Source: Aspergillus flavus
Lineage: Eukaryota; Ascomycota; Eurotiomycetes; Eurotiales; Aspergillaceae
Direction of reading: 5' to 3'
Assembly (NCBI RefSeq): GCF_009017415.1
Contig: NC_092407.1
Coordinates: 4,216,001-4,280,000, forward strand
DNA length: 64,000 nucleotides
The position numbers and the translations under genes were made by a program. The notes under the pieces were generated by a model. It was not told where the DNA came from, searched no databases, and saw nothing but the letters and a program-made list of their open reading frames with translations. Below are positions 36,234 through 47,294 of the stretch, piece after piece (the first letter of the stretch is position 1; every line of letters begins with the position of its first letter).

Positions 36234-38634
36234 ATGCCGAAGAACCGACCTGCGACCTCGGGCTACGCCCGTCTGGCCCAGGAAGAAGAGGATAGAGCCA
36301 ATGACTTGTATGACTATTCCGATGACGATGACCAAAACGATTCCCTCGGCACAATTTCCCACTCCGCTCCCCGATATGCCCCCATCTCCTCCCGCGCGCA
36401 AATGGATGCGTCCATTTTGTCCTCACCCCCAGGACATCGTCGGAGACCGAGTGGCTACCATCGCCGAGGCCGGAGAAACTCTGGGGTAGATATTAAGGCC
36501 ATCAATGCGCGCCTTGAGCGGTGGGCCGAAGAGATCGCCTCCAAGTTCAAGATCCATAAGGTCAAGGGGAAGACTTTGGAGGAAGAAAAGCTTGAAATTT
36601 ATCACTCCGTATTCCAACCCCCGAATGGTGTAAGACCGATCTCCGCTGAAGAGCTCGAGTCGGATGAAATTGAAGGCGCGGCGCGAAGGGCTCGGGAGGA
36701 GTTTGAGGACGTTGTAGAGAGTGTCCACTCAGCGATACGGATGGGGATGCACCCTCGCATGATTTCCCAGGGAAGCTCCGGTAGTTACTTTGCGCGCAAC
36801 GGCGAAGGCAAAGTCGTGGGGGTCTTTAAACCCAAAGACGAGGAGCCTTATGCGTCCCGCAATCCCAAGTGGACGAAATGGATTCATCGAAACCTGTTCC
36901 CATGCTTCTTTGGTCGTGCCTGCCTGATTCCTAACTTGTCCTATGTCTCTGAAGCAGCCGCTTATGTCCTCGACTCTCGTTTACGCACTAATCTCGTCCC
37001 TTACACCGATATCGTGTGGCTATCCTCAAAATCATTCTACTACGATTTCTGGGACCGGAGAAAGGCATGGATGGGCAAGCGACCCCTTCCCCCTAAGGCG
37101 GGTAGCTTTCAGGTTTTTCTGAAGGGCTACAAGGATGCGAACCTCTTCCTACGAGACCATCCCTGGCCAGACCAGACCAATACTGGCTTTCGCGCGGAAG
37201 ATGCCCCGAAGCGCAAAAAGAGGCCCTGGAACGAGGCTTGCCGTCCTTCTGGAATGCAGTCAGATGATGAAGATGACGATTATGAGAACGGAGATATACA
37301 AACCCCATCGCCAAGGGAGGAGAGTAGGGAGCGGCGGTTCTACTGGACCGAGGGTCTCAAGCAGTCATTCCGTGAGGAGTTGGAGAAGTTGGTGATTTTG
37401 GATTATATTATGCGCAATACCGACCGTGGGTTGGATAACTGGATGATCAAGATCGATTGGAAAACCGAAGAAGTGTCTATTGTCGCCGATCCACCGAAGC
37501 CTAACGGGACTCAGCAGGACGATGACGACGACCATCTTCCTCCCGCTCGCCCCGTTTCTGTCAACTCGGAGCGCACGGGCTCTGCTCGTCTTCCCTACAG
37601 ACGACACGAGGCGATGGTGGCTGTGAGTCGCACCGGCACTCCGCTGAACTCGTCGGAACCTCAAGCGTCTATTCAGATCGGAGCTATCGACAACAGTTTG
37701 TCCTGGCCATGGAAACATCCTGATGCTGTAAGTAGATTGTGAATTGGCCTAGTCGCATCAAATTGCTCACACCCTCTAGTGGCGAAGCTTTCCGTTCGGC
37801 TGGCTATTCCTTCCGGTTTCTTTGATCGGACAACCTTTCTCTCAGAAGACTCGGGACCATTTCTTACCTCTCTTGACCTCAACCTCCTGGTGGAGCGGTA
37901 CGCAGATGGCGCTGCGACGCGTATTTTCTCAGGACGATGATTTCAAGGAGAGCATGTTTGCGAGACAGATCGCAGTCATGAAGGGACAGGCTTGGAACGT
38001 TGTAGAGACGTTGAAGCAGCCTGACCATGGACCTCTAGAGCTCACACGAAGAGCCCGTGTGTGTGTCTGGGATGATCTCGTGGACGTTCCTGTTGCTATT
38101 CCTCTTCGTGGACCATCGACGGAAGCCCAAAAACGTAAGGTGAAGAGTTACGAGAACTACGACTATGACCCTGACCACGAAGAGATGGATATTGGTGCAT
38201 CCATGTCGCTGGGGACCGGCCCCGAGAATGATTTGCTGGGCCTTGGATCCTCCCCGAATGAGCTACCAAACCCCAACCGATTCGAATTGTCACGTGGCCG
38301 ATCTCACCAGCCTAGTACACGAAGAATACCGAACGGCAGTCCTGCCACTATTGGTGACTACAGGGTCAGTCAGGACGGCATTGATAGCATGATTCATGGG
38401 CGAAGTATGGACCAAAGCTGGCCTTCGCTTCCCCCGCGACCTGGAAACAAACATCAAAAGCACAGTTCGATATCCAGTGCCCACGGTCAAGCGCAGCTGA
38501 TCTGGAGTAGTGACGATCTCGAAGGAGATCTTGGATATGCTGCTGCGGAAGGGATGGAGGGCAATCAGCGCAAAGTGATCGTTGAGCGGTTGGAAGCTGT
38601 GAAGAGTAAAAATCCGGTTTTCACCTGGTGTTGA
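36234..38634 (+). CDS. lsb6: Type II phosphatidylinositol 4-kinase (Lsb6)
   Basis: Makes PI4P on endosomal, vacuolar and plasma membranes. Exons 36234-37727 and 37780-38634 (52-bp intron, phase 0) give 782 residues. PI4KII features: the SQGSSGSYFARN nucleotide loop with KVVGVFKPKDEEPY (about residues 178-206, ATP-binding Lys in VFKPKDE), the CFFGRACLIPNLSY palmitoylation-type Cys region, the FQVFLKGYKDA segment, the catalytic LDYIMRNTDRGLDNWMIK (about residue 390) and the downstream IDNSLSWPWKHPDAWRSFPFGW block that spans the intron. Insertions in the catalytic domain (acidic stretch near residue 345) and a Ser-rich C-terminus are usual in fungal homologues. Confidence 0.95.
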
Positions 38635-39262
38635 ACGAACGTCGACATGCCATGTTTCCATCTCACCCTTTGTCCTTTGATTTAGCCTTGAAGGTCTCTT
38701 TTTCTTCTCTTCATCTGTCATCATGATCTTGATATCATCTTTTAATTTAGCGTGTTATGTCAAACGGCATGAGGAGTCCTTGTTGCTGCAGGGTGCAGCC
38801 TTGGTTGGGAAAAATCACCTCCATGTTTGTATATAGACTTTGATGTCACTCCTCCCATAATATTATATGTTGGCCCGAGAGGATGACATTCTTTGAAATT
38901 CGCTTATGTAGATGCATTCGATAGCGTTAGAATATGCAATATGAACATTAATAAATTCCAAGAACGGACGTATACTAATGAAGTTGTCTCCGTTGCTCAA
39001 ACCATATACAAATTCAAGACAGTCCATCTATCATACGAAACACAACACTACACACTCTCCCATGCCTAGCATAGTCTTCTACATGCATATGCAGACAAAC
39101 AGACCCGCTCATAAGCCAACATGCTAAGACCGCGCAATGACCTATCATATTTGGCCCGAGAAGTCTGGAACTGATACATACAAGCTTTGCTTGGCCTTGC
39201 ATAGATAACCCCAATAAAGTTGGATTGGTCTATTCAGGTATTTTTTTCTTCCTAATTTGGTA
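38635..39262. other. lsb6 3' flank
   Basis: About 630 bp between lsb6 and the convergent ABC pseudogene. It is AT-rich, contains no supported gene, and holds the lsb6 3' UTR. Confidence 0.5.
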
Positions 39263-42200
39263 TTAGGCTAAGATGTAGATATATTCGTTAGCTAAGTGAT
39301 ACAGTTCATCTAACCCCTGTTCCTTAAATGCTGAGGCCATCCGACAGAAAAGTCCATCTTTCGCGAGATGGCGCTGTGGGGTGTCGAATTCAACCAGGTG
39401 TCCCGCGTCTAGGACGGCAATTCTGTCGAAATTGATGATTGTGTCCAGCTATTTGAGTCCGTTAGTTCGTAGTAGATCATTGACTGATGATGAAGTGAAA
39501 TAGAATGGCAATGTGGTTACTGAACAACGGGGAAAAAGAGACCATACCCTATGAGCTACACTGACAACCGTACAGCCTTCAAAAGCATCCTTTAAGACCT
39601 GTTAGGTTCAATGATCCGTCTCGTTATCAAGGTTGCTGGTGGCTTCATTCAGGATCAGGACCTGACATTCACCTTGCCGGGTTCGTTTCTTGAGAATGGC
39701 TCGTGCTAAGCAGAATAAATGCTGTTCTCCTTAGAATAATGGGTGGTCCTCGAGGATGGCATCCAGACCTCCTCGACTTTCAATGGCTTCCCAAATGCCA
39801 ACTTGCTTCAATGCAGATATGATTTCTTCGTCGTTGGAAGCGCCCATGATGTCTGCGTTGTACCGCATGGTGCCCAGGAATGTGAATGGATCTTGTGGGA
39901 CGGTTATTAGCGCTTCGCGGATTGCTGATGGGGAGATACTTTCAATATTGATTCCGTCAATGGTGATTGAGCCGTGGGATGGGTTTATAAGGCGGAGTAA
40001 GGAGAGTATGAGAGAGCTTTTACCACTAGAATAGTATACAGTTAGGATAGTAGTAGAGTTGATGATGGTAGGGAGACATACCTGCCTGTACGGCCACAGA
40101 TACCAATTCTCTCCCCTGGTTCGATGCAGATCGAAATGTCATGCAACACTGGCGTACCATTGGGGTAGGAAAGAGAGAGACCCTGGATGTGGATTGCTCC
40201 CTCCTCAGGCCAGGACACCGGTGATTCTGGAATTTCACCATCCCGAAACTCAGACGGGGTGGTCTCTACAAGGACTTAACGCGGGCGATTACTCCGAGGG
40301 AGGTTTCAAAGGTAGTCTAAGATGTGATGAAGAACGATAGTAGCTGATTGAATCCCAGAATATTGTTCAAGGCAACGCCCAGAAGGCCCGCATTAGTGCT
40401 TTCATGTAGCCCCACGGCTAGTGCCATGTATGCTGAGCCTGTCGCGATCAAGCCTACAGTGGCGATGCATTCGAAAAACGACTGCCCCAAAGACATTAGA
40501 GATATAGGCAACGCCAGATCTACCAAGGTCATATCCTGACTGAAACGGTTGAGTGTCATACCACTATCGGTCGTGGAGAAGAAGGACAGAGGTGCTCGAA
40601 TGACGGCGTTCAGCAGGCGCCAATGCAAACGGATGGCCGACTTCGGCATCAGTTCGAGGAAGATAATCCAGATACAGCCCAAGACGAGCATCGATGCGGC
40701 CAGTGCCAAAGTAATATAGACGGATAGGTATAGCGAAAGTTGGCCGCCTCCTGCCTCAGTCCACTTGCTTAGCCATACTCGCGGAAAGTTCTCGGCGAAA
40801 GCTAAAAAGGCATGGGCAAGGAGGAACATGGTACAGAGGAATGGACCAACAATTCGTGCGTAGTAGTAGTACACCGATAAATCTCCGATTTGCCTGGCTC
40901 GGTCCTCATCTTTCACCTCATTCACCGGGTCGTCTGACGAGTCGGCTGCCTTATCCCAGGTCTTTTCATTGAGGCCGCCCTCTCTGGCATCCGTATCTTC
41001 TCTTCCATGAGGTATAGCTGCATATGGAATGGCATCCCTACCCGTTGTCTGAAGCTCGACCTGCCCATCTGCACTAAGTGAGATTACGCTGTCTGCCACC
41101 TTAAGCAGTTGGGCTAGAAATATATCAAGGGTTAAAAATCTTGGACAAAGCATAGAAGTAGGCAGGAGAGCTTACGGTTGTGGGTTGTCAGGACCACTGT
41201 TGTTCCCAGTTGACGAAATATTCCGTCATCTGAAAGGAGTCGTGCAATGATCATCTCCCGAGTCTGCATGTCCAAGGCGGATAAAATGTCATCTAGCAAA
41301 GCTATATCCTGGCGACTGTATACCGCACGAGCCAATGTCCTACTCTAAACAACATGAACGTATGACGGCTTCGTACCACTTCTCATACACTTGGTGATTT
41401 GCAAGGCCAGTTATGCTCTTCTTGATTTTTGTATTCAGCAACCAGGGGTCCTGACTGTACAAGGAGATGCGCTTCGATTGCACACAGACAGTCCCTGACT
41501 GACAGCCAAGTTCTCCTAGGATTGTCTTGAGTAGAGTTGTCTTGCCTGAACCGACTGAACCTGTTACTGCTAGCAGATTACCCCTCGTTACTTTGAAGGA
41601 CACATTCTTCAGGGCGACAGGTATTGCCTTTGGTGAGGGTAGCACTGTGACATTGTCCAATTTGATGGCAACACCTTGCTCTTCATCGTCAGTTCGCGGT
41701 GCGAATTCTTTTTCATCTGCGTTGGCTGGAGAGATCGCCGAATTCAACATTAGGGCTTTATTATGTCCTAATCTACCGTCCTTGACTGGGTCAGATGTGA
41801 TATACTCGTGAATGCGTTGAAAGCAACTCGTGGCCGCTGCCAGCTGTGGTAAAACGGCGAGGAGCTTTTCTGCGGGTGTCGTAACGAGAGTGATGATACT
41901 CAGCGCAGTAATGCTTTCACCGTAGTTAGTCGTCGCCTCGGATCCGTGCTTGGATCGCATAGACGATGAAGGTGATGACGGGTGCCCATATTCGGGGCAA
42001 AGTTGCTGCTACTATCAGACCAACAGCCACTTGCAAACGGGGATCAACATACCTAAGCCGTTGAGCCACATTATTCCTTTGAAGAATGCTCGAGATACAA
42101 TAGCTCCCGTTCGCGGTGCTCTTGCAGGTTTTGGGTCAACGCTTTGGAAAGCCCCGAGACCTTGGTTGCCTTCATGGAACCCAGGACGGCTGAGGTATTC

Positions 42201-44067
42201 TTCACCTTCTTCTAGATCTCCAAATTCCAGTTCTGTTGATCGTTTCCAATGGAATTTGCCACGAACTTCTGGCCCACTAGGCATGCTAGAAAAGGAGGTA
42301 AGTACTATGTTGCTTCGTTGATGGTGTATACTCCATCTATAACTGACCTAGAGTAAGGAGTAATGGAACGATGCAAGTCGCATCGAGTTGGAGACCAAGC
42401 AAGGTTATGCTAATAGCCACCTCTCGTGCGGGCCCAGACGTCGTTCATGTTTTCCAAATGTTCAATGATGCCATCAACATCTAATCGAAGCCATTTCTAG
42501 ATAAGCAACTACCCCAGTTTGTCGGGGCATAGGAGTGCACTGATGACTCACCAGTACTCATCAATGTGAGTGCAGCACTTTCTGTGTAAAGACCATCCTG
42601 AAGTCTCAATGTCCGGTCATGAATGAACGCGATCATTGCGCCTCGGAATAACAATCAATCAATCAATCAATCAAAATTCATTAACCTGATGTAGCCTAAC
42701 TATTGAAACGTTTAGCTATGCAAGGCGTCTCACCAGAGGCAGAATCTTGGCCCGGGAACGCCTGAAATCAAACCCATATTATACATAGAAACGTAGGAGA
42801 TATAAACGAAAAGCTTCCACAACTAACTTGCCTGCCACCGCACCCCCCCTAGTTTCACCATCCTCTGCGTCAATCCTCGGAATAACGTGGACACCCGCGA
42901 GAAGCGCTGTCTGTAGTGGACATTCGAAACCTGCAATTGCAATTAGAGATGCACTGTACGTATAGCACAGTAGGAGCCTACCGCTATACCCAGATAAACC
43001 AGGAAGGTGGCCCCAATGAGGCCATAGCCACGGTTTCGGGTCTCTGTAGTCATCGGTCGCTCTACATGCTGGACCGCCGCCATGATCAGAAAAGGCTGAG
43101 CGAAGCTGAATCCAATCAGACAAAGTCGAGGCCACACCACGGCGAGAAACTCCATCCAGAAACAGCGGACAAATACACAAGGGGGAGAGAGCTTGCTTTT
43201 CGCGGGCCTTCAAGCTTGTTAACATATTGCACATGCGATAGTTGCAACAAGTATTGGAGATGAACAGACCATGATTCTCCCACTCTCTCTTCAGTCGTTC
43301 GCCCGCAAGGCCAGAGGCAAGCCCGGGCTCAAGATCATAGAGGTCTCGATTCCCCATGAGCTTTCGGTACCCCGTTATGAACAGCCGGTTTATCCACCAG
43401 ACAAAGCTGAGGTTGACAATACCACTGGTTGCTTCTGGAGGATAGTCCCTGTAGGGGGCCTGGAGATAAAAGGTCTTCTCTCGCATCTCCAATAGTAACA
43501 TGGCGAGTTTTGTCCCGGTACTGGCGCTCTGAACGGCTGCCGTGGGAATTCGATGCGTTAGCCATAATGTCCGAGCCTGTGTTGCATCGAATAGTATTGA
43601 GAGTAGGAGGTAAACGGTTAGTAGGGAAGAAGGCCTCGTTGATTTGCGGTCTTCAACGTAGGAGAGCCCAATAATTATAATGGCATTGGCGAGGCCTAGA
43701 GTGGCGGCAGGAATGCTCGTCGAAGTCCGCGGTGACACGCTCCATAAGACCAGTAAAGAGAGTTGTAGAACCAGATTGATAGACGAGGCGACCTGGAATT
43801 GATCAGCAACAGCAGCGTAAATACGGAAGTATACTCTGTGAGGTTGTTCCCACCAGCTTGCAGAGATATTGGTTCTGCTGAGAACAAGTTTTTGAGCGGC
43901 ACCGAGTAAGATAGAGCAGCCCAGGTGGACCTGCCAGCAGCAAGACTGTGGATGGGGATGATTGACAGGACAACCTACTCGAAGGTCAATGTAAAGTCAA
44001 ACCCACGCACGTGACTGGCAGGCCCGAAGGCGTCCTCTGCCCACGAGATGGTGGAATCGTTGGCCAT
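39263..44067 (-). pseudogene. ABCC-type (MRP-like) ABC transporter, multiply disrupted
   Basis: Remains of a full-size ABC exporter. Readable in order: N-terminal MANDSTISWAEDAFGP and GFDFTLTFE; a TMD0-like region; TMD1 (MEFLAVVWPRLCLIGFSFAQ, ARIRG); NBD1 Walker A (GSVGSGKTT); TMD2 (about 41150-40320); NBD2 Walker A split by an intron, Walker B and the C-terminal DRIAVLDAGHLVEFDTP. Lesions: a TAG at 43975-43977 where relatives have Gln; a one-base frameshift near 43953; a 222-bp insertion at 42653-42874; loss of the stretch between the Q-loop region and Walker B of NBD1, including the LSGGQ signature (junction about 41340); an in-frame loss in TMD2 near 40425; TAG at 40317; TAA at 39731-39733 beside the NBD2 signature; Asp to Asn in NBD2 Walker B (LILNEATSN); further stops near 39602-39610. 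It cannot make a working transporter. It neighbours the HxxHC genes and may have been the cluster exporter. Confidence 0.87.
42641..42886 (-). mobile_element. 222-bp SINE-like insertion with 12-bp target duplication
   Basis: The 12-bp word CCTCGGAATAAC occurs at 42641-42652 and again at 42875-42886, flanking 222 bp foreign to the ABC reading frame. Removing the insert and one copy restores the family sequence (STLFRG followed by AMIAFIHDRTLRL). On the minus strand the insert ends in about five GATT units, like the simple-repeat tail of a retroposed element. A GGTTTGATTTC word (42774-42764, minus) resembles a pol III B box. There are no terminal inverted repeats and no coding capacity. The insertion and duplication are seen directly; the SINE reading is inference. 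Confidence 0.6.
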
Positions 44068-44427
44068 TGCTCGGAGGTGTGGGGAAGAGTGATCTCCAAG
44101 GTCTGCAATGGAGTTCTGAGGAAGACGTCGAAATAATAGTAGGTCCTGATGGGCTCGCCAAGGACGCCGACGCGCCGCAATGCTGCCTGAACAAAGAATC
44201 CCTGCATTTAAACGGGGGTATAGAGGAGCAAACTTGGGACGTCTATACGATGGTTCTTTTGTCTTTAATGTCTCTTGTGGTATGATTGGTTGTTCATGAT
44301 TATTATCCAGGACGTCCGCCAAAGAACGCAATCATGTATGCACATATAGAAAAAAAAAAAATCACTACTACTTGATTCCACAATTAGGGAACTTCACGCG
44401 AATCCGAGTGTTGATATCGCTCATCGC

Positions 44428-45171
44428 CTAACCTCCCCCCGGACTCAATATCATTTTTCCACAGTGCTCAGTATGGCTATAGGGGCCGATATACGTGTCG
44501 ATTGCCGCTTTACCCGCTCCCAGCAACCCTCGATGCATCTTCTCCCACATGTACACACAGTGCTGCACAGAATACTCCCAACTTACATACAGTCCATCCA
44601 ATTCCCCCTGCAGGGCTTCTTCCTTGGGGACTGGCTGTGTCTTGTTCCGGTCAAGGTACCACTTCCAGTCGACCAACTTCTCCAAGGAGTCCGATAGTTC
44701 CGCATCGTAGCAGCGGTCTGGTAGCCAGCAAAAAGTGATAATGTCAAAGTGACAACCTCGCGCTCTAGCTTCACCAGCGGTATGGCCACAGGGCGACTTC
44801 ATAACTCCTTTCATCGCTGGAAAGGATGGGTCATATGTCTTTGGTGATGTATCATGGTGGCCGTGGGAGGAAGACGGGTGTGATGACTCCAGTGCAAACG
44901 AAGCCGACGATTCCCAGCGCATGAGGTTTGAGGTGGAGTAGGCGGTTGAAGTAACGTCGACGACGGTAAGCAGGAGACCTCCAAGGGTCAACAGGAGGTA
45001 TATTACGATAATCATGTACTGGCGAGAGAACGCGCGGCGTCTCCTTTGGTCGAACACACGTGGATCAACATAATCATCGGCTATGGTGTTGTCCGAGTTT
45101 TGCTCAAACTTCTCCTCATCCACAGATAGTGAAGGTGGGGGTCTCTGTGAATGGGGTGCAATGGGAGACAT
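44428..45171 (-). CDS. Type II membrane protein with HxxHC motif (UstYa-related in layout)
   Basis: 247 residues from the Met at 45171; an in-frame Met at 45264 would add 31. One membrane helix (YMIIVIYLLLTLGGLLLTVVDV, about residues 53-74) follows a basic stretch (RRRRAF), predicting a short cytosolic tail and a luminal domain. The luminal domain has the conserved CGHTAGEA, GCHFDIITFCWLP and CYDAEL blocks, then WEYSVQHC and a second motif HTEHC near the end. I recognise this as a widespread, unnamed fungal family often next to metabolite clusters, but know no proven function. The first His of the first HxxHC motif is Ser here, while the second motif is intact. The frame has no defects. It lies back to back with the UstYa-like gene. 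Confidence 0.75.
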   Translation of the reverse strand: MSPIAPHSQRPPPSLSVDEEKFEQNSDNTIADDYVDPRVFDQRRRRAFSRQYMIIVIYLLLTLGGLLLTVVDVTSTAYSTSNLMRWESSASFALESSHPSSSHGHHDTSPKTYDPSFPAMKGVMKSPCGHTAGEARARGCHFDIITFCWLPDRCYDAELSDSLEKLVDWKWYLDRNKTQPVPKEEALQGELDGLYVSWEYSVQHCVYMWEKMHRGLLGAGKAAIDTYIGPYSHTEHCGKMILSPGGG

Positions 45172-45339
45172 TTTTGGAACTTGGTGATCGAGGGGGAATG
45201 GAGAGGTCCCCGTAAATGAGCAATTAATAGCCCAAGGTTTGGAGGCTTCTGCATCACAACCCACATCATGAGGGGGAAATCGCGCACTGTCTGCAAGCTC
45301 TTACTGTCTCTGTAAGGTCTAAGCCTCTACCTTGTAAAA

Positions 45340-46155
45340 ATGCCGGAATATCAACGGCTTTTGAAGTGGGCGCTGTCTTCTCAAAGTCAAGGCATCTACT
45401 ATGCAGTAGCGCAGCCAAAAGAGACAGGTGCCCAGGATAAGGTGAACCTCCTCCAAGTATGACTGCTGCTCTTTCTTACTTTCTTCCCCGCTAAATGCCC
45501 CAGTGCCCTTGGAAACGGAGAAGTTCGGTCCATCGGAAATTTTTACTGAGCGCTCAAGCCCCCGAAGCAACGCTGCCTGGGAGGCACTAGCGGGACGTAA
45601 GATGCCTCTGTTCTCTGACATGATATAAGTGACTGATACAAGGATTGCAGCAAATCACGAAAACCCTGGCTTTATCTACGTCCCCAATTGGGAAGAGCTG
45701 AAGCTGCCGCCGGGAGGGGTCATCCATGGAGAAATGATGTACGGCATTAGCATGTTCCATCAGCTCCATTGCCTGGTACGTGGTCATTCGGTCTTATCCC
45801 CAGCGTGAGACTAGTGTTGACAGTGTTGACATCAACGACTTCTCAGGGTGCTATCCGCCATACATTTTGGCAGTTGATGGAGGGTAAACTTGACCCGGAA
45901 GCCTTGGAAGCTCTTGATGGGGACACGACCGATCCCAATTTTATCCCCAACGGTCATGGTTTGTGGCACATCGAGCATTGCTTTATCTATGTCAGGCATG
46001 CCTTACAGTGTTGCGGGGACACAACCATCGAAGTTCGAACAGATTTTAATGGCCAGTTAATTTTTATTGGGTGGAATTCCACCCATCAATGTCGTAGCTT
46101 TGATGCAATCTGGGACTACACGATCAAGCACCCCACCTTGAACAGTCGAGACTGA
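45340..46155 (+). pseudogene. UstYa-like (DUF3328) protein, N-terminus disrupted
   Basis: UstYa-family proteins catalyse oxidative cyclisation or related steps on fungal ribosomal peptides (ustiloxin, asperipin, cyclochlorotine). The C-terminal part is clear: exons 45504-45596, 45651-45775 and 45847-46155 join in phase and encode the family blocks WEAL, PGFIYVPNWEEL, the first motif HQLHC (split-intron region) and the second, HIEHC, followed by a Cys-Asp-Thr segment. Upstream, ATG 45340 opens a fitting MPEYQRLL start, but the membrane-helix region runs into TGA at 45460-45462 and into a different frame from the exon at 45504. No GT-AG pair I found repairs the phase. So either the gene has lost its anchor (pseudogene) or uses an N-terminal exon I could not find. 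Confidence 0.68.
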
Positions 46156-47294
46156 AGATGGAGGGTAATTTAGCAGAGAGGTAAATCTAAGAATCTACCT
46201 ATACGGGCATGTATGAATACGAAGTTACATCTGCTAGTAAAGCCAAATGGGCGAATCACTGTTGGCATCACCTGTTGTCGAGATCAATCTAGTAGAAAAT
46301 AGTTTGACCGTTATCCCTGCATTACTGCTGCTGTGTAATGGCGATTGGACTTTCATCTACTGCATTCCAAATATTAGGGCTGATAGTTGCACACGAGAGC
46401 CTCTTCCCCGCCCCAAGTAGGGGTCTTCCAATTCAGACCTTGCGGGGGTTTGACATCTACAAAGTACGATATGGTCCTGCTGATGTGGGTTTGGGGTCTG
46501 GAGGGGATTGGCAACCAATGTTCCAGCATTAGAACCATCGATGATCAATTAACACAGGCTAGAGATACTGATAGATCAATTCTGGGCTGTGCAGAGTGCC
46601 CGGACCTACATCCCTACATCCCAGGATATGCTTCCATCCAACTGCATTGCAACATCCCAAAGACTAGGTACTAAGATTTCTACTGGCCATGTCATTTGTC
46701 TGTTCCAAAGCTTGGGGAACTCCACCCCAATTCTCCAACAAAATCCGCCCCTTCGTCGTTTGCTTCCCAGTGGTGATTCTTGGCAAGGATTTCTCTCTGA
46801 TCGGGATCATTCTTTGCCCGTCACTCCAAGTTACAAAAAGACAGGCGTTACTTCATCTAGCACACAGATGCGATGCAGCACACTCCCTCCGCTTCGTGCA
46901 TCATGGGTAATCACAAGACTCGCGGGGATTGGCTCCACTCTTTGTCCGTTATCATAGCCTTCAAGCCTAAGAGGATAACAAGGGGAACAACTCCACTTCT
47001 ATGTAGAGTGGCTAGGCTTACATTACAACCCCCGGAGGCAAGGAACTCAAGGCTTAGCAGTTGAGGAGTCAAATCAGCCAGCTCACACAATTGTCCGCGC
47101 ATACTAGATGAGGGGAGTCCCATCGAAGAATGGCAAATTCACAGCAATGAGGGGTTAAAGCCTCGTTCGCGTGGAGTATATAATAGTTGTAGCCTTATCC
47201 TCAATTGTAGCAGACAGAGAAAGCAAGTCTTATTATTCTCTAACAATCCCATACACTGAACCTTGTGTGCACCATACGAACCACCCAGGCAACT
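46156..47294. other. Intergenic between UstYa-like gene and small peptide gene
   Basis: 1.1 kb with only short, unconvincing frames. A TATATAATA element at about 47180, 115 bp before the peptide start codon, is the one promoter feature I can point to. Confidence 0.5.

Noticed and set aside
36003..36426. Minus-strand frames of 100-130 codons over the lsb6 start
   Set aside because: Shadows of the lsb6 coding strand and its pyrimidine-rich leader.
43800..44067. An intron covering the TAG and frameshift at the start of the ABC transporter
   Set aside because: A GTAGGT donor exists at 43979, but no acceptor gives both a reasonable length and the correct phase; flanking codons align with family residues, so the lesions are real.
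45319..45621. Minus-strand 100-codon frame with a hydrophobic segment
   Set aside because: Antisense to the UstYa-like exons and without family similarity.
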